64,000 bases of DNA from assembly GCF_000392615.1 (NCBI RefSeq), contig NZ_KB933398.1, forward strand, positions 1,190,643 to 1,254,642, written 5' to 3'. Position 1 is the first letter of the stretch. Every line of letters begins with the position of its first letter. Position numbers and translations under genes: made by a program. A model generated the notes under the pieces. The model was given only the letters and a program-made list of their open reading frames with translations. It was not told the origin of the DNA and did not search any database. This stretch comes from Lysinibacillus sphaericus OT4b.31 (GTDB lineage: Bacteria > Bacillota > Bacilli > Bacillales_A > Planococcaceae). Shown one piece after another: positions 8,524 to 16,825 of the stretch.

Positions 8524-11034
8524 ATGGCAAACCTATTAAATAAATTATTTGATTTCAATAAACGTGAGTTAAAAAAATTAGAAAAAATCGCTGACCAAGT
8601 AGAGGGGTTCGCTTCTCAAATGGAACAGCTTTCAGATGATCAACTACAAGCGAAAACAGAAGAGTTTAAACAACGTTACACGGATGGCGAAAATTTAGAG
8701 TCGATTCGAGCCGAAGCGTTTGCTGTTAGTCGTGAAGCATCGAAACGTGTTCTAGGCATGTATCCATTCCGCGTGCAAATTATGGGTGCGGCTTCACTGG
8801 ATGAGGGTAATATTTCGGAGATGAAAACCGGTGAAGGTAAAACATTGACAGCTACGATGGCCGTTTACCTCAATGCGCTTACTGGTAAGGGTGTGCATGT
8901 TGTAACAGTCAATGAATATTTAGCAAGTCGTGATGCTGCGGAAATGGGCGAACTGTATAACTTCTTAGGGCTTTCAGTTGGTTTAAACTTGAACAGCTTA
9001 TCGAAAGAAGAGAAGCGTGCGGCTTATGAGGCAGATATTACGTATAGCACGAACAATGAGCTAGGCTTCGACTATTTACGTGATAATATGGTGCTTTACA
9101 AAGAAGAACGTGTACAGCGTCCACTGCATTATGCTGTCATCGATGAGGTGGACTCCATTTTAATCGATGAAGCACGAACGCCATTAATTATTTCGGGTCA
9201 GGCTGGTAAATCAGCACAATTGTACAAGCAGTCTAATGCATTCGTACGTATGTTAAGTGCAGATACAGATTACACATATGAAGAGTCCACAAAGGGTGTT
9301 ACGTTAACGGATGCAGGTGTGGAAAAAGCTGAAAAGGCATTCGGCATCGACAATCTGTTCGATTTAACTCATGTGCGTTTAAATCATGCCATTAACCAAT
9401 CGTTAAAGGCACATGTCAGCATGCATAATGATGTTGACTATGTGGTTCAAGAGGGCGAAATCGTCATCGTTGACGGCTTTACAGGTCGTTTAATGAAAGG
9501 TCGACGTTATTCTGACGGTCTGCACCAGGCAATTGAGGCCAAAGAGGGCGTTGAGATTCAAAACGAATCGATGACAATGGCGACAATTACGTTCCAAAAC
9601 TACTTCCGTATGTATCAAAAGCTTGCAGGTATGACTGGTACAGCAAAAACAGAGGAAGAGGAATTCCGTAATATTTACAATATGAGTGTTATCGCGATTC
9701 CAACGAATAAACCAATTGCACGTGATGACCGTGCGGATTTAATTTTCGCTTCAATGGAAGGGAAATATAAAGCCGTAGCTGCGGATATTGCAGAGCGCCA
9801 TAAAGCTGGACAACCAGTTCTTGTTGGTACTGTTGCGATTGAAACATCAGAAATTATTTCCAACTTATTAAATAAACATAAAATTCCACATAACGTATTA
9901 AATGCGAAAAACCATGAGCGCGAGGCAGAAATTATTGCAAATGCCGGTGAACAAGGTGCGGTAACCATTGCGACGAATATGGCTGGTCGTGGTACAGATA
10001 TTAAACCAGGTGAAGGCGTAATGGAAATCGGTGGATTAGCGGTAATCGGTACAGAGCGTCATGAATCTCGCCGTATCGATAATCAGTTACGTGGACGTTC
10101 TGGTCGTCAAGGGAATCCAGGGGTTACCCAATTCTACTTGTCACTTGAAGATGATTTAATGCGTCGTTTTGGCTCTGATAACATGAAGTCAATGATGATG
10201 AAGTTAGGTATGGACGATTCTCAGCCACTGCAATCAAAAGTTGTTTCAAAGGCTGTTGAATCTGCACAAAAACGTGTTGAAGGAAATAACTTCGATGCAC
10301 GTAAACGTTTATTACAATATGATGATGTTTTACGTCAGCAACGTGAGATTATTTATAAAGAGCGTTATGATGTCTTAGAAACAGAAAATATGCGTGTGCT
10401 TGTAGAGTCGATGATTCAAGAAACAATCGACAATATCGTGGGACTGTATACGCAAGGTGAGCAAAAGGACTGGAACTTAAAAGCAATTGAGGATTTCGTA
10501 GCTGCAAACCTATTAGAAGAAGGTAATTTAAAAGCTGCGGATTTACAAGGTAAATCTACCGAAGAAATTATTGCATTTATCTCGGACGCTGTGCATATTC
10601 GCTATGATGAAAAAGAAGCGGAGCTTACACCAGAACGTATGCGCGAGTTTGAAAAGGTTATTTTATTGCGTTCAATTGATACGAAGTGGATTGATCATAT
10701 TGACGCGATGGATCAGCTACGTCAAGGTATTCATTTACGTGCATACGGCCAAAATGATCCACTACGCGAATATCAACAAGAAGGCTTTGCTATGTTTGAG
10801 GATATGGTCGCTTCAATTCGTGAAGATGTAGCAAAATATGCGATGAAAGCAGAAATTCGTAGTAACCTAGAACGTGAAGAGGTTGCAAAAGGTCAGGCTG
10901 TTAATCCGAAAGAAGATGGCTCGCCGGCACCGAAAAAGCAACCTGTGCGCAAGGCTGAAGATATCGGTCGTAACGATTTATGTCCATGTGGTAGTGGTAA
11001 GAAGTTTAAAAATTGCCATGGTGCAGGTCAATAA
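8524..11034 (+). CDS. secA: Preprotein translocase motor SecA
   Basis: The product has 836 residues and is the ATPase that drives secretory proteins through SecYEG. Visible features are Walker A (MKTGEGKTL, near residue 100), the [15 protein letters not shown] motor box, the preprotein cross-linking region, and the [10 protein letters not shown] motif of the second nucleotide-binding domain. The C-terminal tail [17 protein letters not shown] is zinc-binding and contacts SecB-like partners or lipids. The ATG at 8524 is preferred over the GTG at 8512 because AGGAAG stands at the right distance only for the ATG. It is flanked by terminators on both sides, so it is probably a single-gene transcript. 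Confidence 0.97.
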   Translation: MANLLNKLFDFNKRELKKLEKIADQVEGFASQMEQLSDDQLQAKTEEFKQRYTDGENLESIRAEAFAVSREASKRVLGMYPFRVQIMGAASLDEGNISEMKTGEGKTLTATMAVYLNALTGKGVHVVTVNEYLASRDAAEMGELYNFLGLSVGLNLNSLSKEEKRAAYEADITYSTNNELGFDYLRDNMVLYKEERVQRPLHYAVIDEVDSILIDEARTPLIISGQAGKSAQLYKQSNAFVRMLSADTDYTYEESTKGVTLTDAGVEKAEKAFGIDNLFDLTHVRLNHAINQSLKAHVSMHNDVDYVVQEGEIVIVDGFTGRLMKGRRYSDGLHQAIEAKEGVEIQNESMTMATITFQNYFRMYQKLAGMTGTAKTEEEEFRNIYNMSVIAIPTNKPIARDDRADLIFASMEGKYKAVAADIAERHKAGQPVLVGTVAIETSEIISNLLNKHKIPHNVLNAKNHEREAEIIANAGEQGAVTIATNMAGRGTDIKPGEGVMEIGGLAVIGTERHESRRIDNQLRGRSGRQGNPGVTQFYLSLEDDLMRRFGSDNMKSMMMKLGMDDSQPLQSKVVSKAVESAQKRVEGNNFDARKRLLQYDDVLRQQREIIYKERYDVLETENMRVLVESMIQETIDNIVGLYTQGEQKDWNLKAIEDFVAANLLEEGNLKAADLQGKSTEEIIAFISDAVHIRYDEKEAELTPERMREFEKVILLRSIDTKWIDHIDAMDQLRQGIHLRAYGQNDPLREYQQEGFAMFEDMVASIREDVAKYAMKAEIRSNLEREEVAKGQAVNPKEDGSPAPKKQPVRKAEDIGRNDLCPCGSGKKFKNCHGAGQ

Positions 11035-11050
11035 GTAATATCTCCAGAAA

Positions 11051-11087
11051 AGATCATTTCAACATGACGTTGAAATGGTCTTTTTTC
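11051..11087 (+). terminator. Rho-independent terminator after secA
   Basis: GATCATTTCAAC pairs with GTTGAAATGGTC, followed by TTTTTTCG. Confidence 0.93.
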
Positions 11088-11332
11088 GTTTCCTAATTTG
11101 ATTAAACAAATTACCCGCTTTTAGGTAAAAAAAGGAGAAAAAAGTCAGAATTGATAGACAATTCGGTGTCATCCGTATACAATAACTGTAACAATAGGTA
11201 TTTAGTTCAATTAATTTGTATTGATTATTACATTCGAACTAACTTTTTATCAGTGGAATTGACTAGTCAAATTGATATATCAAAAGTATTTAACATATAT
11301 GAAAGTACTTTTTTGTAGAAAAGGGGTGATTC

Positions 11333-11362
11333 ATGTGTAGAAAATTAGAAAACCTCGAGTAA
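11333..11362 (+). CDS. Putative 9-codon leader peptide upstream of the first comK-like gene
   Basis: ATG at 11333 follows AAAAGGGGTGATTC, a recognisable Shine-Dalgarno sequence. It opens a frame of nine sense codons (Met-Cys-Arg-Lys-Leu-Glu-Asn-Leu-Glu) ending TAA, with TGA two bases later. The last codons and the stop form the left arm of a hairpin, so a ribosome finishing this peptide would melt the hairpin. This arrangement resembles translational or transcriptional attenuators. Such a short frame can arise by chance, so translation is unproven. Confidence 0.4.
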   Translation: MCRKLENLE

Positions 11363-11388
11363 TGATGTCCTGCCAGACTTACTCGAGG
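11353..11388 (+). promoter_or_regulatory. Hairpin in the leader of the first comK-like gene
   Basis: CCTCGAGTAA (11353-11362) pairs perfectly with TTACTCGAGG (11379-11388) around a 16-base loop. A weaker hairpin (ATTGG/CCAAT) follows at 11395-11410. There is no T run, so it is not a simple terminator. The long secA-comK gap of about 435 bases otherwise holds only the secA terminator and AT-rich promoter-like sequence. Confidence 0.6.
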
Positions 11389-11470
11389 AGATACATTGGA
11401 GTATACCAATATATTCAGTATATTCCTTTTTTATTGAAAATATAAAGTGAAGATTTAAGGAGGTTTAGCA

Positions 11471-12028
11471 TTGCATTATAATAGTGAAGATATCATGAGT
11501 CGTGAAACAATGCTGTATATGCCTGAGTATGATTCCTTTGGAAATTTGTGTACGCGTGTAATTGAACGGGATTATCAATATGTATCAAAATTAACGCCAA
11601 CGCAATTAATGGACTTTAATCTACGATATTATGGATCAAGTTTACGAGGGGCTTTTGATGGATCAAAAATGATTCTAGGTAAGCTCAATAAGAATCCAAT
11701 TGTTGTGCATGAACGTTTTAATATATTATGGTTTCCAAGTAAGTCGCCCTTACATCCAGATTGTATTTGGTTTGCCGTACATCAAATAGATGATTTTACA
11801 GCAGTTGATAAAAAGCAGACAAAAGTGATTTTTATGAATGGTAAGGAAATGATTGTTGATGTAAGTGCAAAGTCATTTGAATATCGAATTCAAAGAGCTT
11901 TTTTATTGAAATATAAATTAGAGAAACGAACGAAGCATTTACTTGTCAAACATGACCGTGTTAAAGTATTTCAACGAATGAGGAATCGCCCCTTGCTAGA
12001 AGAAGAAGCAAAGAAAGATGAAAATTAG
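11471..12028 (+). CDS. ComK-family competence transcription factor (copy 1)
   Basis: The product has 185 residues. The core matches ComK: a YGSSLRGAFDGSKMILGKLN segment (B. subtilis ComK has FGSSYAGRKAGT at the same place), then PIVVHERFNILWFPSKSP, PDCIWFAVHQIDDF and VIFMNGKEMIVDVSAKSFEY. ComK activates DNA-uptake genes by binding paired AT-rich boxes. The TTG at 11471 follows AAGGAGGT. The C-terminal FMLYPK-type MecA-binding motif is not obvious, which matters because a mecA gene is present at 58.2 kb. The leader carries a small open frame and a hairpin. Assignment to the family is firm; that it is the master competence regulator is an inference. Confidence 0.88.
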   Translation: MHYNSEDIMSRETMLYMPEYDSFGNLCTRVIERDYQYVSKLTPTQLMDFNLRYYGSSLRGAFDGSKMILGKLNKNPIVVHERFNILWFPSKSPLHPDCIWFAVHQIDDFTAVDKKQTKVIFMNGKEMIVDVSAKSFEYRIQRAFLLKYKLEKRTKHLLVKHDRVKVFQRMRNRPLLEEEAKKDEN

Positions 12029-12041
12029 AAGGATTTTTTGA

Positions 12042-12082
12042 CACATACTATCACAGAACTTGTGAAATAGTATGTGTTTCTT
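12042..12082 (+). terminator. Hairpin terminator between comK-like gene and prfB
   Basis: CACATACTATCACA pairs with TGTGAAATAGTATGTG (one bulge) around GAACT, followed by TTTCTTCT. The T run is interrupted, so efficiency is uncertain. Confidence 0.75.
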
Positions 12083-12200
12083 CTGTTGTTTAAAATGGTG
12101 TTGTGCTGAAAAAAGTATGTTTTCCGAAATAAAAACGCTATAATAGAAAGATACGGATTTGCGTGTAGAAATCCATAAAAAATGTTCGGAGGATTTAACG

Positions 12201-13305
12201 ATGATAGAATTAGCAGATGTACGTAACGCATTAGACAATACAGCCAAAAAATTGGCGGACTTTAGGGGGTCTCTTTGACTTAGAAAACAAAGAGGCACGT
12301 ATTCAGGAATTAGATGAAATGATGCTAGAGCCAGGCTTTTGGGATGATCAGCAAGGGGCACAAGTGGTCATTAATGAAGGAAACGGCTTAAAAGCGATCG
12401 TAAATGAATATAAAGAATTAGTAGACACACATGAAAACTTAGATATGACATTAGAATTATTGCGCGAAGAACCGGATGAGGAATTACAAGAGGAGCTAGG
12501 CAAAGAGCTTGTGGAATTCCAACAAAAGATGGCAGATTTCGAGTTGCAACTATTACTGAGCGGTCCATATGATCAAAATAATGCGATTTTAGAGCTTCAT
12601 CCGGGTGCTGGTGGAACGGAATCACAGGATTGGGGTTCTATGCTGCTGCGTATGTATAATCGTTGGGCTGAAAAACGTGGCTTTAAGGTCGAAACAGTCG
12701 ATTATTTGCCAGGTGATGAAGCAGGGATTAAATCCGTGACATTATCGATTAAGGGGCACAATGCGTATGGTTACTTACAGTCTGAAAAGGGTGTGCACCG
12801 TTTAGTACGTATTTCACCGTTCGATTCTTCAGGTCGTCGTCATACATCATTCGTATCATGTGATGTAATGCCAGAATTTGATGATAATATTGAAGTTGAT
12901 ATTCGTACAGAGGATTTAAAAATTGATACGTACCGTGCAACAGGTGCTGGTGGTCAGCATATTAATACGACGGATTCAGCCGTTCGTATTACGCATATTC
13001 CTACTGGTACAGTCGTGCAATGTCAGGCAGAGCGTTCACAGATTAAAAACCGTGAAAAGGCAATGACGATGTTAAAAGGAAAGCTATATCAATTAGAAAT
13101 TGATAAGCAGCAAGCACAACTGGATGAAATTCGTGGTGAGCAAAAGGAAATTGGCTGGGGCTCGCAAATTCGTTCATATGTATTCCATCCCTATTCTATG
13201 GTGAAGGATCATCGTACAAGTGAAGAAACAGGTAATGTAGGCGCGGTGATGGATGGTGATTTAGATCCATTCATTAATGCATACTTACGTTCAAGAATTG
13301 GATAA
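12201..13305 (+). CDS. prfB: Peptide chain release factor 2 with programmed +1 frameshift
   Basis: Translation starts at ATG 12201 behind CGGAGGATT and runs 25 codons to an in-frame TGA at 12276-12278. A +1 shift onto GAC at 12277 continues to 13305, giving about 367 residues. The shift site has all classical parts: AGGGGG acting as an internal Shine-Dalgarno at 12264-12269, then CTT TGA C. The mature protein has the stop-codon anticodon SPF ([12 protein letters not shown]) and the GGQ hydrolysis motif (GAGGQHIN). RF2 reads UGA and UAA; low RF2 slows termination at UGA and favours the shift, which gives autoregulation. It should be annotated as one joined gene, 12201-12275 plus 12277-13305. 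Confidence 0.97.
12264..12279 (+). promoter_or_regulatory. prfB programmed +1 frameshift signal
   Basis: AGGGGGTCTCTTTGAC: the G-rich Shine-Dalgarno-like run, the slippery CTT codon and the TGA stop followed by C, as in most bacterial prfB genes. Confidence 0.97.
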
Positions 13306-13307
13306 TG

Positions 13308-13348
13308 AAAATACCTCAGAAGCACTGTGCTCCTGAGGTATTTTTTAT
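13308..13348 (+). terminator. Terminator after prfB
   Basis: AAAATACCTCAG pairs with CTGAGGTATTTTTT around a 13-base loop. It lies between prfB and the convergent second comK-like gene and could serve both strands. Confidence 0.9.
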
Positions 13349-13409
13349 GGATTGGTTATGGATGACATTAACGTCTGTTACACTTCAAGTGGCTGACGCC
13401 CTATCATTG

Positions 13410-13919
13410 TTAAAATGGTGGATGGTACGGGGCATCATGGCTAAGCTGCTTACGTTCATCCATATAATGTTTATAGAGCATAGAGGCATTGACAAATTGT
13501 TTGCTAATGGAAGCATATTTAATGGGAAATTCAATGCTTATGTCATTTTTCAGTATGACGATACAACCGATTTTACTAGGTATAATATTTGAAATAGCAT
13601 GGAGTCCTATCCATGTATTGTGTATAGAATTTGGCGAATAGGTTGGTAGAAAAATACAAGGAAAGCCATAATCATAGGCGACGACAATCGGTAGTTTATG
13701 TTGATTGCCAAAAAAACGTTTGGCAGAATACTTTGCTGCCTCATAGGTTGTACCTAGTGATAGGCAAGATTTTCGCAATACATGCATCGGCTTGCGTGTG
13801 ACAATAAGTTCGTTATGCTTATCAATCACTCTTGTGAAAATTTTGGACTCATGTTGAATCGGCTGTAACAAATACGTATTGAATGACATTAAATAACCAT
13901 TAACATAGTTTCTTGACAT
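13410..13919 (-). CDS. ComK-family protein (copy 2)
   Basis: The product has 169 residues and is encoded opposite to prfB. It aligns with ComK by the pattern SCLSLGTTYEAAKYSAKRFF, LPIVVAYDYGFPCIFLPTYS, TWIGLHAISNI and VILKNDISIEFPIKYASISK, equivalent to the xxGSSYxGR, P-I-V, FLFPT, W-I-x-H and V-x-F-x-N-G blocks of ComK. It differs strongly from copy 1: the GSS is GTT, and the C-terminus is short. The ATG at 13917-13919 follows GGGGG with 10-base spacing. Staphylococci carry two comK genes, so a diverged pair has precedent; whether this copy binds DNA or modulates copy 1 is unknown. Confidence 0.75.
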   Translation of the reverse strand: MSRNYVNGYLMSFNTYLLQPIQHESKIFTRVIDKHNELIVTRKPMHVLRKSCLSLGTTYEAAKYSAKRFFGNQHKLPIVVAYDYGFPCIFLPTYSPNSIHNTWIGLHAISNIIPSKIGCIVILKNDISIEFPIKYASISKQFVNASMLYKHYMDERKQLSHDAPYHPPF

Positions 13920-14092
13920 ATATGTAGTGCCCCCTTTTCCTATTTATTAGCTGTAGTTTATAACACAAAATAACATTCAGGAAATATAGATAACGAGCAA
14001 AAATCATAGATAAAACAGGCAATTTCTTAGAAGAAATACGTTAATAATCACTAGGGATTTACCAAATTAAACTGATTTTCATTTCTTAAGCA

Positions 14093-14121
14093 TTGCATTT
14101 TAGTTTCAATTTTCTTATAAT
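14093..14121 (+). promoter_or_regulatory. Sigma-A-type promoter for the IDEAL-domain gene
   Basis: TTGCAT (14093-14098), a 17-base spacer, then TATAAT (14116-14121), about 25 bases ahead of the start codon. The 13920-14146 gap holds nothing else that I recognise. Confidence 0.7.
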
Positions 14122-14146
14122 TTAGAAAAGGATCGAGGTGAGATCG

Positions 14147-14389
14147 TTGGATAAATATTATTCGTATACAGATTTTCTAAAAGCCGTTGGTCACTCAAAA
14201 AAAGTTGATGAGGCAGAGAAATTATTGAACGAGATTTATTTAGATTTATTTTTAAATCGTATCCAGCGTATGCATCGTGAGGAGAAGCTCATGGTTCTGA
14301 TAGATAGAGCACTCGACGAAAAAGATGAAGTAGCATTTCATCTATACGCAACTGAACTAGAAGCACTGCACCAAGTAGTAAGTGAATAA
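14147..14389 (+). CDS. Small IDEAL-domain protein
   Basis: An 80-residue protein. Residues about 44-75 (EEKLMVLIDRALDEKDEVAF, then HLYATELEAL) match the short IDEAL motif found at the C-terminus of several Bacillales proteins such as YpiB-type proteins. The function of the motif is not established. The TTG at 14147 is chosen because GAGGTGAGATCG stands just upstream. The gene has its own promoter and terminator and lies between comK copy 2 and uvrB. Confidence 0.75.
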   Translation: MDKYYSYTDFLKAVGHSKKVDEAEKLLNEIYLDLFLNRIQRMHREEKLMVLIDRALDEKDEVAFHLYATELEALHQVVSE

Positions 14390-14401
14390 TATGATACGAA
14401 C

Positions 14402-14433
14402 CCGCTCTCCAATAATTGGAGGGCGGATTTTTT
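14402..14433 (+). terminator. Terminator after the IDEAL-domain gene
   Basis: CCGCTCTCCAAT pairs with ATTGGAGGGCGG (one mismatch) and is followed by TTTTTT. Confidence 0.92.
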
Positions 14434-14481
14434 ATTATTAACTTGAAGTCATTTTGCTATCGGGAGCTAATTTGCTTAAAT

Positions 14482-14646
14482 TACGGGTAATAAAATAATG
14501 TTCGCGGTTTTTGCAGTGCTTATTGCGAGTATGCTAATTGGATATGAAATCAAACCGCGGGTATTTGAGAATCCGGGTATATTCCCTCCATTACGCGGGT
14601 AAACAAGCAGCATTCGCGGGTATTCCATCAATCACCGCGGGTATTC
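14482..14646 (+). repeat. Phased short GC-rich repeats, motif CGCGGGTATT
   Basis: CGCGGGTATT or close variants occur at 14556, 14572 (CCGGGTAT), 14594, 14615 and 14636, with a more degenerate ACGGGTAATA at about 14483 and CGCGGTTTT near 14512. The later units are spaced 21-22 bases apart, about two helical turns. The sequence between units is AT-rich and not conserved. No open frame spans them. A similar array with motif CGCTCAGGT occurs at 43.2 kb. Confidence 0.6.
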
Positions 14647-14750
14647 CAACCCACACCACGGCTACCATGATGAATTCAGGGAGTAATTTCCATCGAAAAC
14701 GTCAATGATAGAAAGATAATACGAAAGAGAAGAATTCTAAAATAAAAAAA

Positions 14751-14764
14751 CAAACATTCGTTCG
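14751..14764 (+). promoter_or_regulatory. LexA/DinR SOS box upstream of uvrB
   Basis: CAAACATTCGTTCG is one mismatch from the Bacillus SOS operator (CGAAC, four bases, GTTCG). It lies about 75 bases before the uvrB start, just upstream of a possible promoter (TTCGAT at about 14772 and TAAAAT near 14796). uvrBA is a known SOS target in B. subtilis. Confidence 0.7.
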
Positions 14765-14837
14765 TTAAATGTTCGATATTTTCATACTGCTATGCTAAAA
14801 TAAATGTACAAATTGGAAGGAAAGGACGGGGACATGT

Positions 14838-16817
14838 GTGCAAGAATTTGATTTACAAGCGCCATATCAGCCTAGTGGGGATCAGCCACAGGCAATCGTA
14901 GAATTAGTGGAGGGCGTACACGCAGGTAAACGTCATCAAACATTGCTTGGTGCAACAGGGACAGGTAAAACGTTTACGATTTCTAATGTGATTCAGCAGG
15001 TGAAGAAACCGACGCTTATTATGGCCCATAATAAAACGCTTGCTGGTCAATTATATAGTGAATTTAAAGAGTTTTTCCCAAATAATGCAGTTGAATATTT
15101 TGTCAGTTATTATGATTACTTTCAGCCAGAGGCCTATGTACCGCAAACAGATACGTACATCGAGAAAGATTCCAGCATAAATGATGAAATCGATAAATTA
15201 CGTCACTCTGCGACATCTGCACTTTTTGAGCGTGATGATGTCATTATTATTGCATCCGTGTCCTGCATTTACGGATTAGGTTCTCCTCAAGAATATCGAG
15301 AAATGGTCGTGTCAATTCGTACCGGCATGGAAATTGAGCGCAATCAGTTGCTACGAAAACTTGTTGATGTGCAGTATGAGCGTAATGATGTGAGCTTTAC
15401 ACGTGGGACTTTCCGTGTCCGTGGTGATGTTGTAGAAATTTTCCCAGCATCGCGCGATGAACATTGTATACGAGTTGAATTTTTCGGTGATGAGATTGAC
15501 CGTATTCGTGAGGTCAATGCGTTGACTGGTGAAATTTTAGCGGACCGTGATCATGTAGCTATTTTCCCTGCGTCCCACTTCGTTACACGTGAAGAGAAAA
15601 TGATTAAAGCCATTGAAAATATTGAAAAAGAACTAGAAGAACGACTTACTCTATTACGAGCAGAGGATAAGCTACTAGAGGCACAACGCTTAGAGCAGCG
15701 AACACGCTATGATTTAGAAATGATGAAGGAAATGGGCTTTTGCTCAGGTATCGAAAACTATTCCCGTCATTTAACATTACGTGAAGCTGGGGCAACACCT
15801 TACACTTTAATGGACTACTTTCCAGAGGATTTTTTACTTGTAGTAGATGAAAGCCATGTAACACTACCACAAGTACGAGGTATGTATAATGGCGACCAAG
15901 CGCGCAAGGGTGTACTTGTAGAGCATGGCTTCCGTTTGCCGTCTGCACTGGATAACAGACCACTTCGTTTTGAAGAATTTGATGCAAAAGTAAAGCAAGC
16001 GATTTTTGTTTCAGCAACGCCTGGTCCATATGAAATTGAACATACACCAGTGATGGCTGAGCAAATTATTCGTCCGACGGGTCTGTTAGATCCATTGATT
16101 GAGGTACGTCCGATAGAAGGACAAATTGATAATTTAATCGATGAAATTCAAGAGCGCATTACCCGTAATGAGCGTGTACTTGTGACAACATTAACGAAAA
16201 AAATGTCGGAAGATTTATCAGCTTATCTGAAGGAAATGGGCTTAAAAGTGGAATACTTACATTCAGAGATTAAGACGCTTGAACGTATAGAAATTATCCG
16301 TGAGCTACGGAAGGGCACATATGATGTACTTATCGGCATTAATCTGTTACGTGAAGGTCTGGATATTCCTGAAGTATCACTTGTGGCAATTTTAGATGCA
16401 GATAAGGAAGGATTTTTACGTTCAGAACGCTCATTGATTCAAACAATTGGGCGTGCGGCTCGTAATGCCAATGGACATGTTATTATGTACGCCGATAACA
16501 TGACAGATTCTATGAAAAAGGCCATTGGTGAAACGAAGCGTCGTCGAACACTACAAATGGCGTACAACGAGGAACATGGTATTACACCGAAGACGATTGT
16601 CAAGAAAATTCCTGACATAATCCGTGCGACACAGGTAGCAGAAGAAGAAGAATCATATGTGACAAAGGCAACAAAAGGTAAGAAGTTGACGAAGGTAGAG
16701 AAAGAGAAATTACTTGCTACACTTGAAATAGAAATGAAGGAAGCAGCCAAAGCACTTGATTTCGAACGTGCAGCTGAACTGCGAGATACTATTTTTGAAT
16801 TGAAGACAGAAGGGTGA
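14838..16817 (+). CDS. uvrB: UvrABC system protein B
   Basis: The product has 659 residues and is the damage-verification helicase of nucleotide-excision repair. It has Walker A GATGTGKT (about 38-45), the DNA-clamping beta-hairpin [12 protein letters not shown] (about 93-104), the helicase motif DESH (about 338) and QTIGRAARN. The C-terminal UVR domain (about 620-655) contacts UvrC. GTG at 14838 is the best start, with GGAAAGGACGGGG upstream. The stop overlaps the region that drives uvrA translation, so the two are coupled. An SOS box precedes the gene. Confidence 0.97.
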   Translation: MQEFDLQAPYQPSGDQPQAIVELVEGVHAGKRHQTLLGATGTGKTFTISNVIQQVKKPTLIMAHNKTLAGQLYSEFKEFFPNNAVEYFVSYYDYFQPEAYVPQTDTYIEKDSSINDEIDKLRHSATSALFERDDVIIIASVSCIYGLGSPQEYREMVVSIRTGMEIERNQLLRKLVDVQYERNDVSFTRGTFRVRGDVVEIFPASRDEHCIRVEFFGDEIDRIREVNALTGEILADRDHVAIFPASHFVTREEKMIKAIENIEKELEERLTLLRAEDKLLEAQRLEQRTRYDLEMMKEMGFCSGIENYSRHLTLREAGATPYTLMDYFPEDFLLVVDESHVTLPQVRGMYNGDQARKGVLVEHGFRLPSALDNRPLRFEEFDAKVKQAIFVSATPGPYEIEHTPVMAEQIIRPTGLLDPLIEVRPIEGQIDNLIDEIQERITRNERVLVTTLTKKMSEDLSAYLKEMGLKVEYLHSEIKTLERIEIIRELRKGTYDVLIGINLLREGLDIPEVSLVAILDADKEGFLRSERSLIQTIGRAARNANGHVIMYADNMTDSMKKAIGETKRRRTLQMAYNEEHGITPKTIVKKIPDIIRATQVAEEEESYVTKATKGKKLTKVEKEKLLATLEIEMKEAAKALDFERAAELRDTIFELKTEG

Positions 16818-16825
16818 TCGGACTT

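Noticed and set aside
11281..11317. ComK box pair before the first comK-like gene (autoactivation)
   Set aside because: Only one imperfect AAAG-N5-TTTT is visible; the partner has too many mismatches.
12201..12278. Frameshift in prfB as a mutation
   Set aside because: All parts of the conserved programmed +1 shift site are present, so the gene is intact.
13305..13592. Plus-strand open frame after prfB
   Set aside because: It begins in the prfB terminator and runs antisense to the ComK-like copy 2; it has no ribosome-binding site or recognisable domain.
14482..14646. CRISPR array
   Set aside because: The repeated motif is only about 10 bases, the spacers are about 11 bases, and no cas genes are present.
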